64,000 nt of DNA from CAWAVN01 sp963844315 (GTDB taxonomy: Bacteria; Planctomycetota; Planctomycetia; Planctomycetales; Planctomycetaceae). The notes under the pieces were generated by a model, which ran no database searches, was not told the DNA's origin, and was given only the letters and a program-made list of their open reading frames with translations. Position 1 is the stretch's first letter, and every line of letters begins with the position of its first letter. Below, in pieces: positions 49,279-59,831 of this stretch. The position numbers and the translations under genes were made by a program. The DNA is taken from assembly GCA_963844315.1 (NCBI GenBank), contig CAWJOC010000034.1:496001-560000 (forward strand). Reading direction: 5' to 3'.

Positions 49279-52200
49279 TGGCAGCCAAACTGTGTGTCTC
49301 GGGGAACGACTGGGCGAAACCTACCGGGTTTACAAACGGCCCGGAGGTGCCGCCGTGGAGAGCCTCTCAGCCGAAGAAACTCGGTTGGAATCGCTGGAAT
49401 TGTCCCCCGAAGAAAAACGCGACTCTTGGCGGGAAGCCGTCGAAACACAATTGCAGAACACATCAGAAAATGAACTCCTGTTCTTAGGGCAGTCGGCGTG
49501 TTTCGCGTCTTCGCTGGCGGAACGCTTTGTCACCGTGGCCGGCATCTTGCAAGCTGTTGCCAGCCGCATCGAACAGAATCTCGCCATCGCCCGGCAGATT
49601 CAGCCGTTGTCGGAAGGCTCCCCATTCGCCCAACGGCACAACATCAAATATCCCATCTTCCAAGGCCCGATGACGCGGGTCAGCGACACGGCGGCGTTCG
49701 CAGATTCGGTCTCCAAAGCCGGGGGTTTGCCATTTTTAGCCTTGGCGCTGCTGCGGAAGAAAGCCACCGAAACCCTGCTGGCCGAAACGCAAGCACGCCT
49801 GGGAGAGCGATCCTGGGGCGTGGGGCTGTTGGGATTTTTGCCGCCGGAAATCCGCAAAGAGCAAGTCGAAGCCATTCGCAAGGTCAAACCGCCGTTCGCC
49901 CTGATTGCCGGCGGCAGGCCCGATCAAGCGAAGGAATTGGAAGACCAGGGCATTCCCACGTATCTGCACGTCCCTTCGCCGGGGCTGTTGAAAATGTTCC
50001 TGAAGGATGGAGCCAGGCGCTTCATCTTCGAAGGCCGGGAATGCGGCGGGCACGTCGGTCCCCGGGGCAGCTTTGTGCTTTGGGAAACCATGTGCGAACT
50101 GCTTCTTGAGCACATTCAAGGCGGAGGAAAAGCCGAGGAACTGAATATCGTGTTCGCGGGTGGGATTCATGATGCCGTTTCGACCGCCGCCGTCGCCGCG
50201 TTGGCCGCGCCGCTCGCCGAGAAAGGCGTGGCGGTTGGGGTCTTAATGGGAACGGCCTACCTCTTCACCAAGGAAGCCGTGGAAGGCGGGGCGATTGTTC
50301 CCAAGTTTCAAAAGGAGGCTCTGAACACCGAAAAGACCGTCCTGTTGGAAACAGCGCCCGGCCATGCAATCCGCTGCATCAACACGCCCTACTTCCAGGC
50401 GTTCCACCAGGAAAAGCAAAAACTCAAGCAGCAGGGCAAAACCAACGAGGAAATCACGCAGGCCTTGGAGTGGATGAACATCGGCCGGCTCCGCGTGGCG
50501 TCCAAGGGGCTTGACCGCGTGTCGTCCGAATCGGGAAATGCGGAACTCGCCCAACTCCCCGATGAGGAACAATACGCCCGCGGGATGTACATGATCGGCC
50601 AGGTCGCCGCCATGCACGATGAAGTCATCACGATGGATGAACTTCATCGGGAAGTCTGCGAAGGATCGGACAGGGTGCTGCAAGAATTGCCGCTCGAAGT
50701 AGTCGATTCTCCGCCCGCCGAAAAGCCGTGCGACATCGCCGTGATTGGAATGTCCTGCTTTTATCCCAAAGCGAAAAGCCTCCGGGAGTATTGGGAAAAT
50801 ATTCTGAACCGCGTAGACGCCGTCACCGAGGTTCCCGCAACGCATTGGGATTGGCGTCTCTATTACGATCCGGATCCCCGCGCGAAAGACAAGATCATTT
50901 CCAAGTGGGGTGGGTTCATGGACGATGTTCCGTTCGATCCGCTGCAATACGGCATTACCCCGGCCAGTGTGAAGGCGATTGAACCGCTTCAACTGCTGCT
51001 TTTGGAAGCCGTGCAGCACACGATTACCGATGCGGGCTATGCCCAACGGCCCTTTAACCGCGAAAAGACCTGCGCCGATTTGGGCATCGGTGGCGGCGGC
51101 GGTCCGGTCGCGGTCGCGTATGGCTTTCGCTGCTGCTTGCCGCTGTTGAACACCATCCCCGGCGTGGAAATTCCCACGGACACCATCCTCGAAAACAGCG
51201 GGTCGGCCTTCCCGGAATGGACCGAGGATTCTTTCCCCGGCATTCTCTCGAACGTCGCCGTGGGCCGGGTCGCCAACCGTTTCAACTTCGGGGGAGCGAA
51301 TCTCGCGATTGACGCCGCCTGTGCTTCCTCACTGGCGGCGGTGTATTCCTGCGTCCGCGAATTGGAAATGGGCACAAGCGACGTCGCCATCGCGATGGGG
51401 GCCGATACCGTCATGACCCCCTACGCTTACACTGCCTTTAGCAAGACGCACGCCCTTTCGCAGCGCGGCAGGTGCAGCCCGTTTGATGCGTCGGGGGATG
51501 GGATCGTCCTCAGCGAAGGCATCGGAGTGGTGATGCTCAAACGCCTGGCCGATGCCGAGCGCGACGGGGATAAGATTTACGCCGTCATCAAAGGCGTCGG
51601 GGCTTCCAGCGATGGCAAGGAAAAGGGCCTGACCGCGCCCAATCTCGCCGGTCAAATGCGGGCGCTTCGCCGGGCTTATCATCAAGCCAACCTTTGCCCA
51701 AGCCAGGTCGAACTGATCGAAGCCCACGGCACCGGAACCGTCGTGGGAGACCACACCGAAGCCCGTGCTCTGATCGAAATCTTCAACGAATCCAAAGCCC
51801 AGCCGCAGTCGTGCGCGATTGGTTCGGTCAAGTCGATGATCGGGCATACCAAATGCGCGGCGGGCATTGGCGGGATGATAAAGACCGCGCTTGCGCTGCA
51901 TCATAAAGTGCTGCCACCCACGCTGGTCGAGCAACCGAACCCGCGCATCAACTTCGAGGAAAGCCCGCTGTATTTGAATTCCGACCCGCGCCCGTGGGTG
52001 CATGGGGCCGAGCATCCCCGCTATGCCGGGGTGAGCGCGTTCGGCTTCGGCGGCACGAACTACCATATCGTGATGGAGGAATACTTAGGGAACATCGAGG
52101 AACGCACCCCGCCCGCCCAACGGAATTGGTCCTCCGAATTGTTCGTTTGGCGGCGGTCGTCGCGCGAACTGCTCACTCAGGATGTGGAACGGATTCATAA

Positions 52201-55180
52201 AATCCTTTCCGGAGAAGACAAGGCGGATCTCGCCCGACTGGCCATGACGGTTTCCCAATCGAATCCCGATGAGACCGCTTTGCCCACGCTCGCGGTGGTC
52301 GCCTCGCAAGCGGATGATCTTCGCGACAGACTGGCAGATGCCCTGAAATGGCTCAAATCGGATGTAAAAGAAGGAACTGACCCGCGCGGGATTTATTTCC
52401 ACTACAATCCCAAGGAAAGAAATGGGAAGATCGCCTTCTTGTTTCCGGGACAAGGCTCGCAATACCCCAACATGCTTGCAGAGGCGGGGATTACCTTCCC
52501 CGAAGTGCGGGAAGCTTTCGACAAAGCGTCCCATCAACTCAGGGAAAATTGGGACCGGCCCTTGGGGCGGTTCGTGTATCCAGCGTCCACATTCACGCCT
52601 GCCGCCGAGAAACTCACGCGGGATATGTTGGCCTCAACCGACGTGGCGCAACCCACTTTGGGAGCGGCCGGGATGGGTATGTACCATCTCATGGAATCGC
52701 TGGGAATTGCCCCGGATTTCGTGGCCGGGCACAGCTACGGCGAATATGTCGCGCTTTGTGCCGCCGGCGTGATTTCCGAGGAGGATCTCTACCGCGTCTC
52801 GTACGAAAGAGGCCGGTTGATTAACAAAGCCGCTGGCGGCAATCAAGGTGGAATGGTCGCCGTCGATGCCGATGCCCCGACCGTCGCCAAAGCGATTGAA
52901 GGCTTGGAAGGCGTCTGGCTGGCCAATTTGAACTCGCCTGCCCAGACCGTGGTATCGGGAACGGAGGCGGGTTTGGAATCCTTGCTCAAACGCCTCACGG
53001 AAACAAAACTTCGCGGACGCCGGATTCCGGTGGCTTGCGGCTTTCATTCGCCTTTGGTCGCGGACGCCGCGAGACCCTTCGCCTTGGTCTTGGGGGAAAC
53101 CACATTCTCCGCACCAAAAACGACCGTGTTTTCCAACACGCTCGGCACGGCCTATCCCAACGAACCGGATCGGATCGGCCAGGTGCTTTCCGAGCATCTG
53201 GCGTCCTCGGTGAAATTCCAACCGGAAATCGAAGCGATGGCCGAGGCCGGTGCCACGCTGTTCATTGAAGTGGGACCGCAGGGCGTGCTCTCGGGTTTGG
53301 TGCATCAAATTCTGAAAGACCGTCCGCATTTGGCCGTGGCGACCGATGTCAAGGGCCGGGGCGGTTTGATTCAACTGCAACATACCTTGGCCCAACTGCT
53401 TGTCCATGGCGTTCCCGTGCGTTTGGAACGGCTTTATGAAGACCGCGAAATCACGCCTTACAACCTCTTGAATCTCGAACAGGACGTTCGACCCGCCCCC
53501 TTGTCGCCCATGACCTGGATGGTCAATGGCATCCGCAATCGTCCAATCCATGCCCCCGAGCCTTTTTTGTTGGGACAATCGATGAAGCAAAACGGTCAGA
53601 CTCCTGCCGATTCCTCTTCGGCTGCCGCTCATTCCCCGGCCAAATCGAATGGCTCGGTGAGCAAGCCGCAAGTTCCGCCCCCTGCACGAACTTCTCAGCC
53701 GGTATCCGTTTCCGGGGCTAACGGTTCCTCCTCCAGCCCCATGGCGGCTCAATCGAACGGTAATCACAACGGCTATTCGATGGTCAGTTCCGCTCCAGGT
53801 CACTTGCCAGCATCGAATGATGATGTCACGCAGGTCATGCACGGGTTTCAAAATCTGATGTCTCGGTTTTTGGACACCCAAAAAAGCGTGATGCTTTCGT
53901 ATCTCCAAGGCGGCGCGCCTGCCGCTCCGGTTGAGATTGCCTCATTGCCACCAGCTTCCGTGCCACAGCAACCGCAGGCCACGTTCCCGCCGATGAATGG
54001 CTCCAATGGAGTCGCATCGCACGCCGCTCCCATTCCGCCGGTGATAGCCGAAGCAGAGCCGGAACAAAGGAATGGCGCTCCGGTGGCCGAACCGGTTCCC
54101 GTTGCCGAAAGCGTTCCGACAGAACCCGAACCCGTGGAAACCAAGGCGGTCACGCGGGAATCTTTGACCCGGCAACTCTTGGAATTGGTCAGCAACCGCA
54201 CCGGCTATCCGCCAGAGATGCTGCGAATGGATTTGGACCTGGAAGGGGAATTGGGCATCGATTCCATCAAGCGGGTGGAAATCCTGGGGTCGCTCGCCGA
54301 ATCCTTGGGCACGGATGATGAGATGGATTCGCCCATTGAACTGGAGCAACTGACCACGCTCCGCACCTTGGGCGGCATTTTGGATTATCTGGAAAAGGCG
54401 CTCGGCCAATCTCCCGCGCCCACCAATGGCAAACCCGTGGCCCAAGAGCCTGCGAAAACAAATGGGACAGCGCCGTCTTCTCCTCCCCAGACGCAGGAAT
54501 TAAAAGTCCAGCGCGGTTTGGTGGAGATCGTGGAACTGCCGCTGCCCAAAGGGACTTCGATGCTGATTCCCAGCGGCACGGTCTTAATCACCGATGATGG
54601 CCGGGGTTTGGCGGCGGAAATCGCGGGACGGCTGGCAGATTTTGAAGTCAACACCCTCGTCATTGATCCCGAACTGACCGATTTGACCGATCCCAATGCC
54701 GTCGATGAATGGCTCACGCAGGTTCGCGAAGAGCAAGGTTCCATCGGCGGATTGATTCATCTTTCCCCGCTCGCGGAACTCGAGGCCAACGAAACCTGGC
54801 AAGACCGTGCCCATCAGGACGTCAAATCTCTTTATGTCTTGGCGAAAGCGCTGGAATCCGATCTTCGCGCCGCCGGGGAAGACAGCGGAGCGTTTTTGCT
54901 CACCGCAACCCTCTTGGGCGGGCAACTCGCCTTTGGTCATGCCCCGCTCCCGGAACCTTTCCTGGCTGGGCACGGCGGGATTTTAGGATTCTCCAAATGC
55001 TTGGGGTCCGAGTGGCCGGAAGTTTTGGTGAGGGCGGTGGATTTCGATGATGTCTCCTCGCCCAGTCAGTTCGCGGACCTGCTCCTCAATGAACTCAGCG
55101 ATTCCGAGGGTCCATTGGAAGTCGGTTACTATGAGGCCGCGCGTTACACTTGGGAACCGGCGAACGTCGATCTCGATTAG
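49268..55180 (+). CDS. Lipid/polyketide synthase I, part 2: ER barrel-KS-AT-ACP-pseudo-KR
   Basis: Pfa-like type I synthase, about 1,970 aa in this part. Order: second nitronate-monooxygenase-like barrel (about 49650-50560; IKYPIFQGPMTRVSD, GRECGGHVGPRG, VFAGGIHDAVS); ketosynthase (about 50730-52090) with active-site Cys in DAACASS (codon 51320) and His in EAHGTGT (51725) and KSMIGHTKC (51845); acyltransferase (about 52430-53370) with Ser in GHSYGEY (52733); Pro/Ser/Asn-rich linkers; one ACP with Ser in LGIDSIKR (54263), a motif typical of Pfa carriers; then the structural half of a ketoreductase. It stops at an in-frame TAG (55178-55180), and the same frame continues into the catalytic ketoreductase. 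It would build an acyl chain iteratively. Confidence 0.92.
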   Translation, partial: SAFDGSQTVCLGERLGETYRVYKRPGGAAVESLSAEETRLESLELSPEEKRDSWREAVETQLQNTSENELLFLGQSACFASSLAERFVTVAGILQAVASRIEQNLAIARQIQPLSEGSPFAQRHNIKYPIFQGPMTRVSDTAAFADSVSKAGGLPFLALALLRKKATETLLAETQARLGERSWGVGLLGFLPPEIRKEQVEAIRKVKPPFALIAGGRPDQAKELEDQGIPTYLHVPSPGLLKMFLKDGARRFIFEGRECGGHVGPRGSFVLWETMCELLLEHIQGGGKAEELNIVFAGGIHDAVSTAAVAALAAPLAEKGVAVGVLMGTAYLFTKEAVEGGAIVPKFQKEALNTEKTVLLETAPGHAIRCINTPYFQAFHQEKQKLKQQGKTNEEITQALEWMNIGRLRVASKGLDRVSSESGNAELAQLPDEEQYARGMYMIGQVAAMHDEVITMDELHREVCEGSDRVLQELPLEVVDSPPAEKPCDIAVIGMSCFYPKAKSLREYWENILNRVDAVTEVPATHWDWRLYYDPDPRAKDKIISKWGGFMDDVPFDPLQYGITPASVKAIEPLQLLLLEAVQHTITDAGYAQRPFNREKTCADLGIGGGGGPVAVAYGFRCCLPLLNTIPGVEIPTDTILENSGSAFPEWTEDSFPGILSNVAVGRVANRFNFGGANLAIDAACASSLAAVYSCVRELEMGTSDVAIAMGADTVMTPYAYTAFSKTHALSQRGRCSPFDASGDGIVLSEGIGVVMLKRLADAERDGDKIYAVIKGVGASSDGKEKGLTAPNLAGQMRALRRAYHQANLCPSQVELIEAHGTGTVVGDHTEARALIEIFNESKAQPQSCAIGSVKSMIGHTKCAAGIGGMIKTALALHHKVLPPTLVEQPNPRINFEESPLYLNSDPRPWVHGAEHPRYAGVSAFGFGGTNYHIVMEEYLGNIEERTPPAQRNWSSELFVWRRSSRELLTQDVERIHKILSGEDKADLARLAMTVSQSNPDETALPTLAVVASQADDLRDRLADALKWLKSDVKEGTDPRGIYFHYNPKERNGKIAFLFPGQGSQYPNMLAEAGITFPEVREAFDKASHQLRENWDRPLGRFVYPASTFTPAAEKLTRDMLASTDVAQPTLGAAGMGMYHLMESLGIAPDFVAGHSYGEYVALCAAGVISEEDLYRVSYERGRLINKAAGGNQGGMVAVDADAPTVAKAIEGLEGVWLANLNSPAQTVVSGTEAGLESLLKRLTETKLRGRRIPVACGFHSPLVADAARPFALVLGETTFSAPKTTVFSNTLGTAYPNEPDRIGQVLSEHLASSVKFQPEIEAMAEAGATLFIEVGPQGVLSGLVHQILKDRPHLAVATDVKGRGGLIQLQHTLAQLLVHGVPVRLERLYEDREITPYNLLNLEQDVRPAPLSPMTWMVNGIRNRPIHAPEPFLLGQSMKQNGQTPADSSSAAAHSPAKSNGSVSKPQVPPPARTSQPVSVSGANGSSSSPMAAQSNGNHNGYSMVSSAPGHLPASNDDVTQVMHGFQNLMSRFLDTQKSVMLSYLQGGAPAAPVEIASLPPASVPQQPQATFPPMNGSNGVASHAAPIPPVIAEAEPEQRNGAPVAEPVPVAESVPTEPEPVETKAVTRESLTRQLLELVSNRTGYPPEMLRMDLDLEGELGIDSIKRVEILGSLAESLGTDDEMDSPIELEQLTTLRTLGGILDYLEKALGQSPAPTNGKPVAQEPAKTNGTAPSSPPQTQELKVQRGLVEIVELPLPKGTSMLIPSGTVLITDDGRGLAAEIAGRLADFEVNTLVIDPELTDLTDPNAVDEWLTQVREEQGSIGGLIHLSPLAELEANETWQDRAHQDVKSLYVLAKALESDLRAAGEDSGAFLLTATLLGGQLAFGHAPLPEPFLAGHGGILGFSKCLGSEWPEVLVRAVDFDDVSSPSQFADLLLNELSDSEGPLEVGYYEAARYTWEPANVDLD

Positions 55181-56107
55181 GATCAACCGGGCATCACGCT
55201 CGATCAAAACTCGACGGTGTTGATCACCGGCGGAGCGCGGGGAATTACCGCCCGGATCGCTTTGGAACTCGCGAAACGCCATCAGCCGAAGCTGGTCATC
55301 GTGGGCAGGTCCCCAGAACCCCTGCCCGAATCCGCCGACACCGCTCCTCTCGCGGGACAGGCGGAAATCAAAGCCGCTTTGATCGCCCGCCTGGAAAAAG
55401 CGGGGGAAGCCTTCACCCCCGCGAAAGTGGAAGAGATTTACCAACGGTTGATTCGGGACCGCGAGATTCTCTTCAATCTGAAGAGCATGAAAGAGACCGG
55501 AGCCAAGGTGATCTACCGCTCGGCGGACGTGCGGAACGAAAGTGAAATGGCCGGCTTGATCGAAGAATTGCAAGCTGCCGGTGGCATTGATGGCGTGATT
55601 CATGGGGCAGGAATCATCGACGACAAACTCGTCCGCGACAAAACGCCGGAATCCTTCGACCGGGTCTTTGGAACCAAGGTGGATAGCGCCGCAATTCTGG
55701 CCCGGCATTTGGACCCTGAGCAACTCAAGTTCTGTGCGTTCTTCGCCTCGATTGCCAGCCGATATGGGAACCGGGGCCAATCGGATTACGCCGCCGCGAA
55801 CGAGGTGTTAAGCAAGCTCGCCCATTCCTTGGACCGGAAATGGCCGGGGCGGGTGTTCGCGGTCGCCTGGGGACCGTGGGCCGAAGTCGGGATGGTGTCC
55901 CACCTGGAAAAACATCTGGTGAAGCGCGGCTTGAAACTCATTCCGCCCGACCAGGGAGCCGCCCGCTTCGCGGATGAGTTGGAGCACGGCAAGAAAGGCG
56001 AGTCGGAAGTGTTGATCGCTGGTGGAGAAGAACACGAAATCCGCCCCAAACGCAGCGGCGGGCGGCCAGGGCAAACCCACCAAATGGTCTCCGTGGAAAC
56101 CCCCTGA
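55181..56107 (+). CDS. Lipid/polyketide synthase I, part 3: catalytic ketoreductase domain
   Basis: Same reading frame as part 2, beyond the TAG at 55178-55180; no good independent start or ribosome site (the first possible codon is TTG 55217, inside the first strand). NADPH-binding TVLITGGARGITARIALEL, a helical insertion (KVEEIYQRLIRDREILFNLK), IDGVIHGAGIIDD, and the catalytic Ser and Tyr in FFASIASRYGN and SDYAAANEVL. It reduces the beta-ketoacyl-ACP. Because it lacks its own start, it is best seen as the C-terminus of the synthase cut by a nonsense codon or a base error. C-terminal tail is short and polar. Confidence 0.85.
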   Translation, partial: DQPGITLDQNSTVLITGGARGITARIALELAKRHQPKLVIVGRSPEPLPESADTAPLAGQAEIKAALIARLEKAGEAFTPAKVEEIYQRLIRDREILFNLKSMKETGAKVIYRSADVRNESEMAGLIEELQAAGGIDGVIHGAGIIDDKLVRDKTPESFDRVFGTKVDSAAILARHLDPEQLKFCAFFASIASRYGNRGQSDYAAANEVLSKLAHSLDRKWPGRVFAVAWGPWAEVGMVSHLEKHLVKRGLKLIPPDQGAARFADELEHGKKGESEVLIAGGEEHEIRPKRSGGRPGQTHQMVSVETP

Positions 56108-56147
56108 TTCCTGCCAAAACTCGTATCGCGCCAATCTACGATTGGCG

Positions 56148-56221
56148 TGTGCCACTGGCTCTGCCAGTGCGAAAATCAGTTCAACATTCTTCTCAAGCAC
56201 TGGCAGAGCCAGTGGCACACT
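56148..56221. repeat. Intergenic palindrome, GTGTGCCAC-ended (copy 3)
   Basis: Perfect 24-nt arms at 56148-56171 and 56198-56221 with a 26-nt centre. Ends match the copies at 11691, 26782 and 31893, but the core differs (CTGGCTCTGCCAG). It lies between the two synthase genes. Confidence 0.92.
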
Positions 56222-56325
56222 AACGAAGAATCCTGCCAAAAGTTTCATTCCGATAATCCTTACCCCTTTCAAATAAATGTGGGGGTAAGGACTTCTTCAC
56301 TCCCAACCCCATCTTTTGCATCCTC

Positions 56326-59300
56326 ATGGTCTCTCTCAGCGGCAGCAATCGCTCGTCAAGCTCTTTGGAAACGGAACTGCTTCTGCTTTCCGGCAGCGAC
56401 CGCTTGGAGCTACTGGCGAACATTGCGGAACTTCTGCGATCTCTTCAAAACGCGCCCACGATACTTCTGAAAGACCTGGCCTTTACCCTGAATACTCAGG
56501 AGAGTCACCAGGCGGTTCGGTTGGCGGTCGTTGCGAGTTCTATTGAAGACTTTGGAGAAAAACTAGACCGGGCTGCTGATCGTCTCAAAGATCCCAACTG
56601 CCGGCAGATTCGGGATGTGCAGGGGATCTTTTTCGTTGAGCAACCCTTGGGAGTCACCGGCAAGTTGGCCATGCTGTTTCCCGGAGAGGGCGCGCCTTAT
56701 CTGGGAATGATTGCCGGGTTGGCATCGCAATTTCCCGAAGTGGCCGATGTGATTTCCCAATGCGATGCGATGAGCCGGGAGCAAGGCAGCGCCCCCTTAA
56801 GCCGGTTTCTGAGCGTGCCTGAGGATCTGGCCGAACGCGATGCCTTGGAACGCGAACTTCACGGCTTGGGCAATACGATGTTTAGCGTACTGATGGTGGA
56901 TTGGGCGCTGTGGGGATTGTTCCAGGCGCTCGAAATCCGCCCGCAGGCCATGGCCGGGCATAGCGCGGGGAACTCGCGGCCCTTGGGACATCGGGAAGCC
57001 TGATGGGGCAATTGGACCTGCCCAAACTCCAGCAAACGATGGATTCTCTGGAAGCCGACGAAGCCGCTACCGGCGTCGAATGCACGCTGCTCGCAGTCGG
57101 AGCTTCGCGGGAAACCATGTTGGAACTCTTGGCCCAGGTGACATTGGAATTTGGTTATCCCGAAGAAACTTCGCCGCTGTTTTTGGCGATGGATAACTGC
57201 CCGCACCAATCGGTGGTGATCGGCCCGCCGGATGCGATGGAAAAAGTGGCGGACATCCTTCGCGGACGAAAGATCATGCACGAGCGGTTGCCATTTAACC
57301 GCCCGTATCACACGCCGCTGTTCGAGCCGCAAATGGGCCCCTTGGCCCGCATGTTTGAAAATATGCAGTTTCAGGCTCCCCAAACTCCGCTTTATTCCTG
57401 CACGACGGGAAAGCCCTTTCCGCAGGACTCTGACGCGATTCGCGAGTTGGCCATGTCGCATTGGGTTTCCCCGGTGGAGTTCTCCCAAATGATCCGCAAC
57501 ATGCACGAAGATGGCATGCGGATTTTTTTGGAGCTTGGACCAAGGGGCAACCTCACCTCGTTCGTGTCCGACATCCTGCGCGGCCGGGATTTTCTGGCGG
57601 TCTCGGCGGACGTGCAAAGGCATACGGGGTTGACGCAGCTCAATCACGTCTTGGGGCAATTATTCGTCCATCACGTTCCCATGCGGCTGGATTCCCTTTA
57701 CGCCCGCCGGCATCCCCAAGTTGTCTCTTGGCGAAGCTCGAAAGCCATCGGCGATTCGCCCATCCAATCACCCTCAATGGAAACGCACCAATCGATTTCT
57801 CGCCCTGGGAGAGCGTCTGTCGTGAACGAGTATTGGTCGGTCATGGGAGAGTTTCTCGACGTGCAAGAAAGCGTGATGCAGCACTATTTGCATCGCCGCC
57901 GAAACGGTTCGGCTGCCGCACAGATTCCGAGGATGAACCGGCCTGATGAGATACCTGCGTTCCAAGATGATCCCGTTGAGTTTCCAAAACCCTTAACGGC
58001 GGAACGTCCTTCCGAGCGAACATCAAGCCCCGAATACCCTAAGCATCAATTGCCCTTGGTGGGCACGATTGAGCGATTCGTTCCCGGTCGGGAGATTGTC
58101 GTCCGGCGGTGTTTGGACCTGGCCGAGGATGTTTACGGAGATCATCACACCGTCGGTGGCAGGGAAGTCAGTTACGTCCACCCCGAACGCAACGGGCAGC
58201 CCGTCGTTCCAATGACGTTCAGCTTGGAACTCATGGCCGAAGCGGGAACGCTGCTTGTGCCGGGCTGGGTTGTGACCGCGATTCGCAACGTGCAACTCGC
58301 CCGTTGGCTGGTGTTCGATGAGGATTTCCCCCGCACGATTGAATTGACCGCCCGTGTGGTGAAACAATCGGACCATTTAATCCAATTGGAGATGCGAATT
58401 TTCGATCTGGGTTTTGAACCAAAGCCGGAGCACAAAGGCGACCTGGCGGCGGTGGCGAGCGTGGAAATGGCGGCGAGTTATCCCAAGCCTCCCGCCGTGG
58501 AGGATTTCCCGCTCACCGGCGAACGGCCCTGCCGGATTCCCTTGGACGTGCTCTATAAAAATCTGTTCCACGGCGAGTTGTTCCAAGGCGTGATGTCGAT
58601 GGACCGCTACGGAACCGAAGGCATCCAAGGGCAGATTCGCGTCTTGCCGAGGGCGGGGCTTTTCACGTCCAATCCCAATCCGCAATTCGTGCTAGACCCC
58701 GTGCTGATGGATGTGGCGATGCACCCCTTGGCCGGTTGGCATTTGGAGCAACCCGATCAATCGGGCCGCATCTTGTTGCCTTACGAACTCGGCGACATTC
58801 GGTTTTACGGGCCGCGCCCTCAGGTGGATGCCGAGATGACTTCACGGGGCCGGATCGTACACGAATCTCCCCGGCGGTTCACGCATACGGTGGATGTCGT
58901 GGGTCCGCACAACCGCCTGTGGTGCTCGATGGAAAAACTCAAATACTGGCGGTTTTATTTGCCGTTCGGCGAGTTCAATTTCCACGGTCCCAAGGATGAT
59001 TACTTCCTCAGCGAAAACTGGCCGGATGCGATTGGTGACCATCCTAAGACCGAAGATGATCTCCCGCTGGCTTGGTGCGTGGGACTATTGCCTCCCCGCG
59101 ACCTTCAAGCTCCCGGCATGATGTTGGCCTCCGCCCGCGTGACGTTGACGGCGGAGGAATTGCGGACTTTCCGCAAACTCGAACTGCCCGACGCCAAGAA
59201 ATCCCAATGGCTCTTTGGCCGGATGGCCGCCAAGGATGCGGTGCGGATATTATGGAGAAGGCACACCGGCGAGCGAATGGTTCCGGCGGACATTGCCATC

Positions 59301-59831
59301 ACTCCCGATGAGCATGGCAAACCCGTCGCTTCGCCCATCGGCGGGGAGCGTCCCGAAAACTATCCTCAAGTTTCCATCGCCCATACCGAAGGCGTGGTCG
59401 CGGCCTTGGGGTCGTTTGATTTCTCGCCTGGTATTGATTTGGAACGCATCACCCACCGCGAAGAAAGTTTCGAGAAAGCCGCGTTTTCCGCTTCTGAGCG
59501 AGCCTTGCTTCCAAAAGCCTCCGAGGATCGGGATGAAGTCGTTACCCGGTTCTGGTGCGCCAAGGAGGCGGTTTCGAAATCCTTGGGTCAGGGATTGGTG
59601 GAAGGCCCGCAAAGCCTCGCCGTCATCGAGTATGATCCCACGAGCGGAAATGTCCGAATGGAAATGGGTCCGCGCTTGAGGGAACGATTGCCCGCGGCAA
59701 CCGCGGACATTCCCTTGTTGGCCAGGACAATTCGAAAAGACGATTTAGTCATCGCCACGACCTTGTTGGAAAGCAATAGTTTATGCAGCGCAGCCTTGAG
59801 GATGTCTTCCGAGAAATCGCCGGTCTCTTGA
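56326..59831 (+). CDS. Lipid/polyketide synthase II: AT-DH-phosphopantetheinyl transferase fusion, one frame break
   Basis: About 1,168 aa after repair. Acyltransferase (about residues 100-450): KLAMLFPGEGAPYLGM, and the active-site motif GHSAGE restored by adding one G near 56968 (reads AGELAALGTSGSLMGQLD). A helix MGEFLDVQESVMQHYL (about 505-520) follows. Dehydratase, double-hotdog type (about 580-900), with catalytic His in GDHHTVGG and Asp in LDPVLMDVAMHPLAGW. The C-terminal Sfp-type phosphopantetheinyl transferase (about 920-1,150) has SIAHTEGVVAA, GIDLERI (metal Asp and Glu) and FWCAKEAVSKSLG. It corresponds to PfaB plus a DH plus PfaE of omega-3 synthases, in one chain. It should act with synthase I and arm its ACP. 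Confidence 0.9.

Noticed and set aside
48795..49487. 230-codon plus-strand open frame over the synthase start
   Set aside because: Arg/Gly/Pro-rich out-of-frame shadow of the first flavin barrel; no motif.
55178..55180. TAG recoding as an amino-acid codon
   Set aside because: Other genes here (bioD, for example) end normally in TAG, and no suppressor tRNA is seen; a base error or true nonsense codon is simpler.
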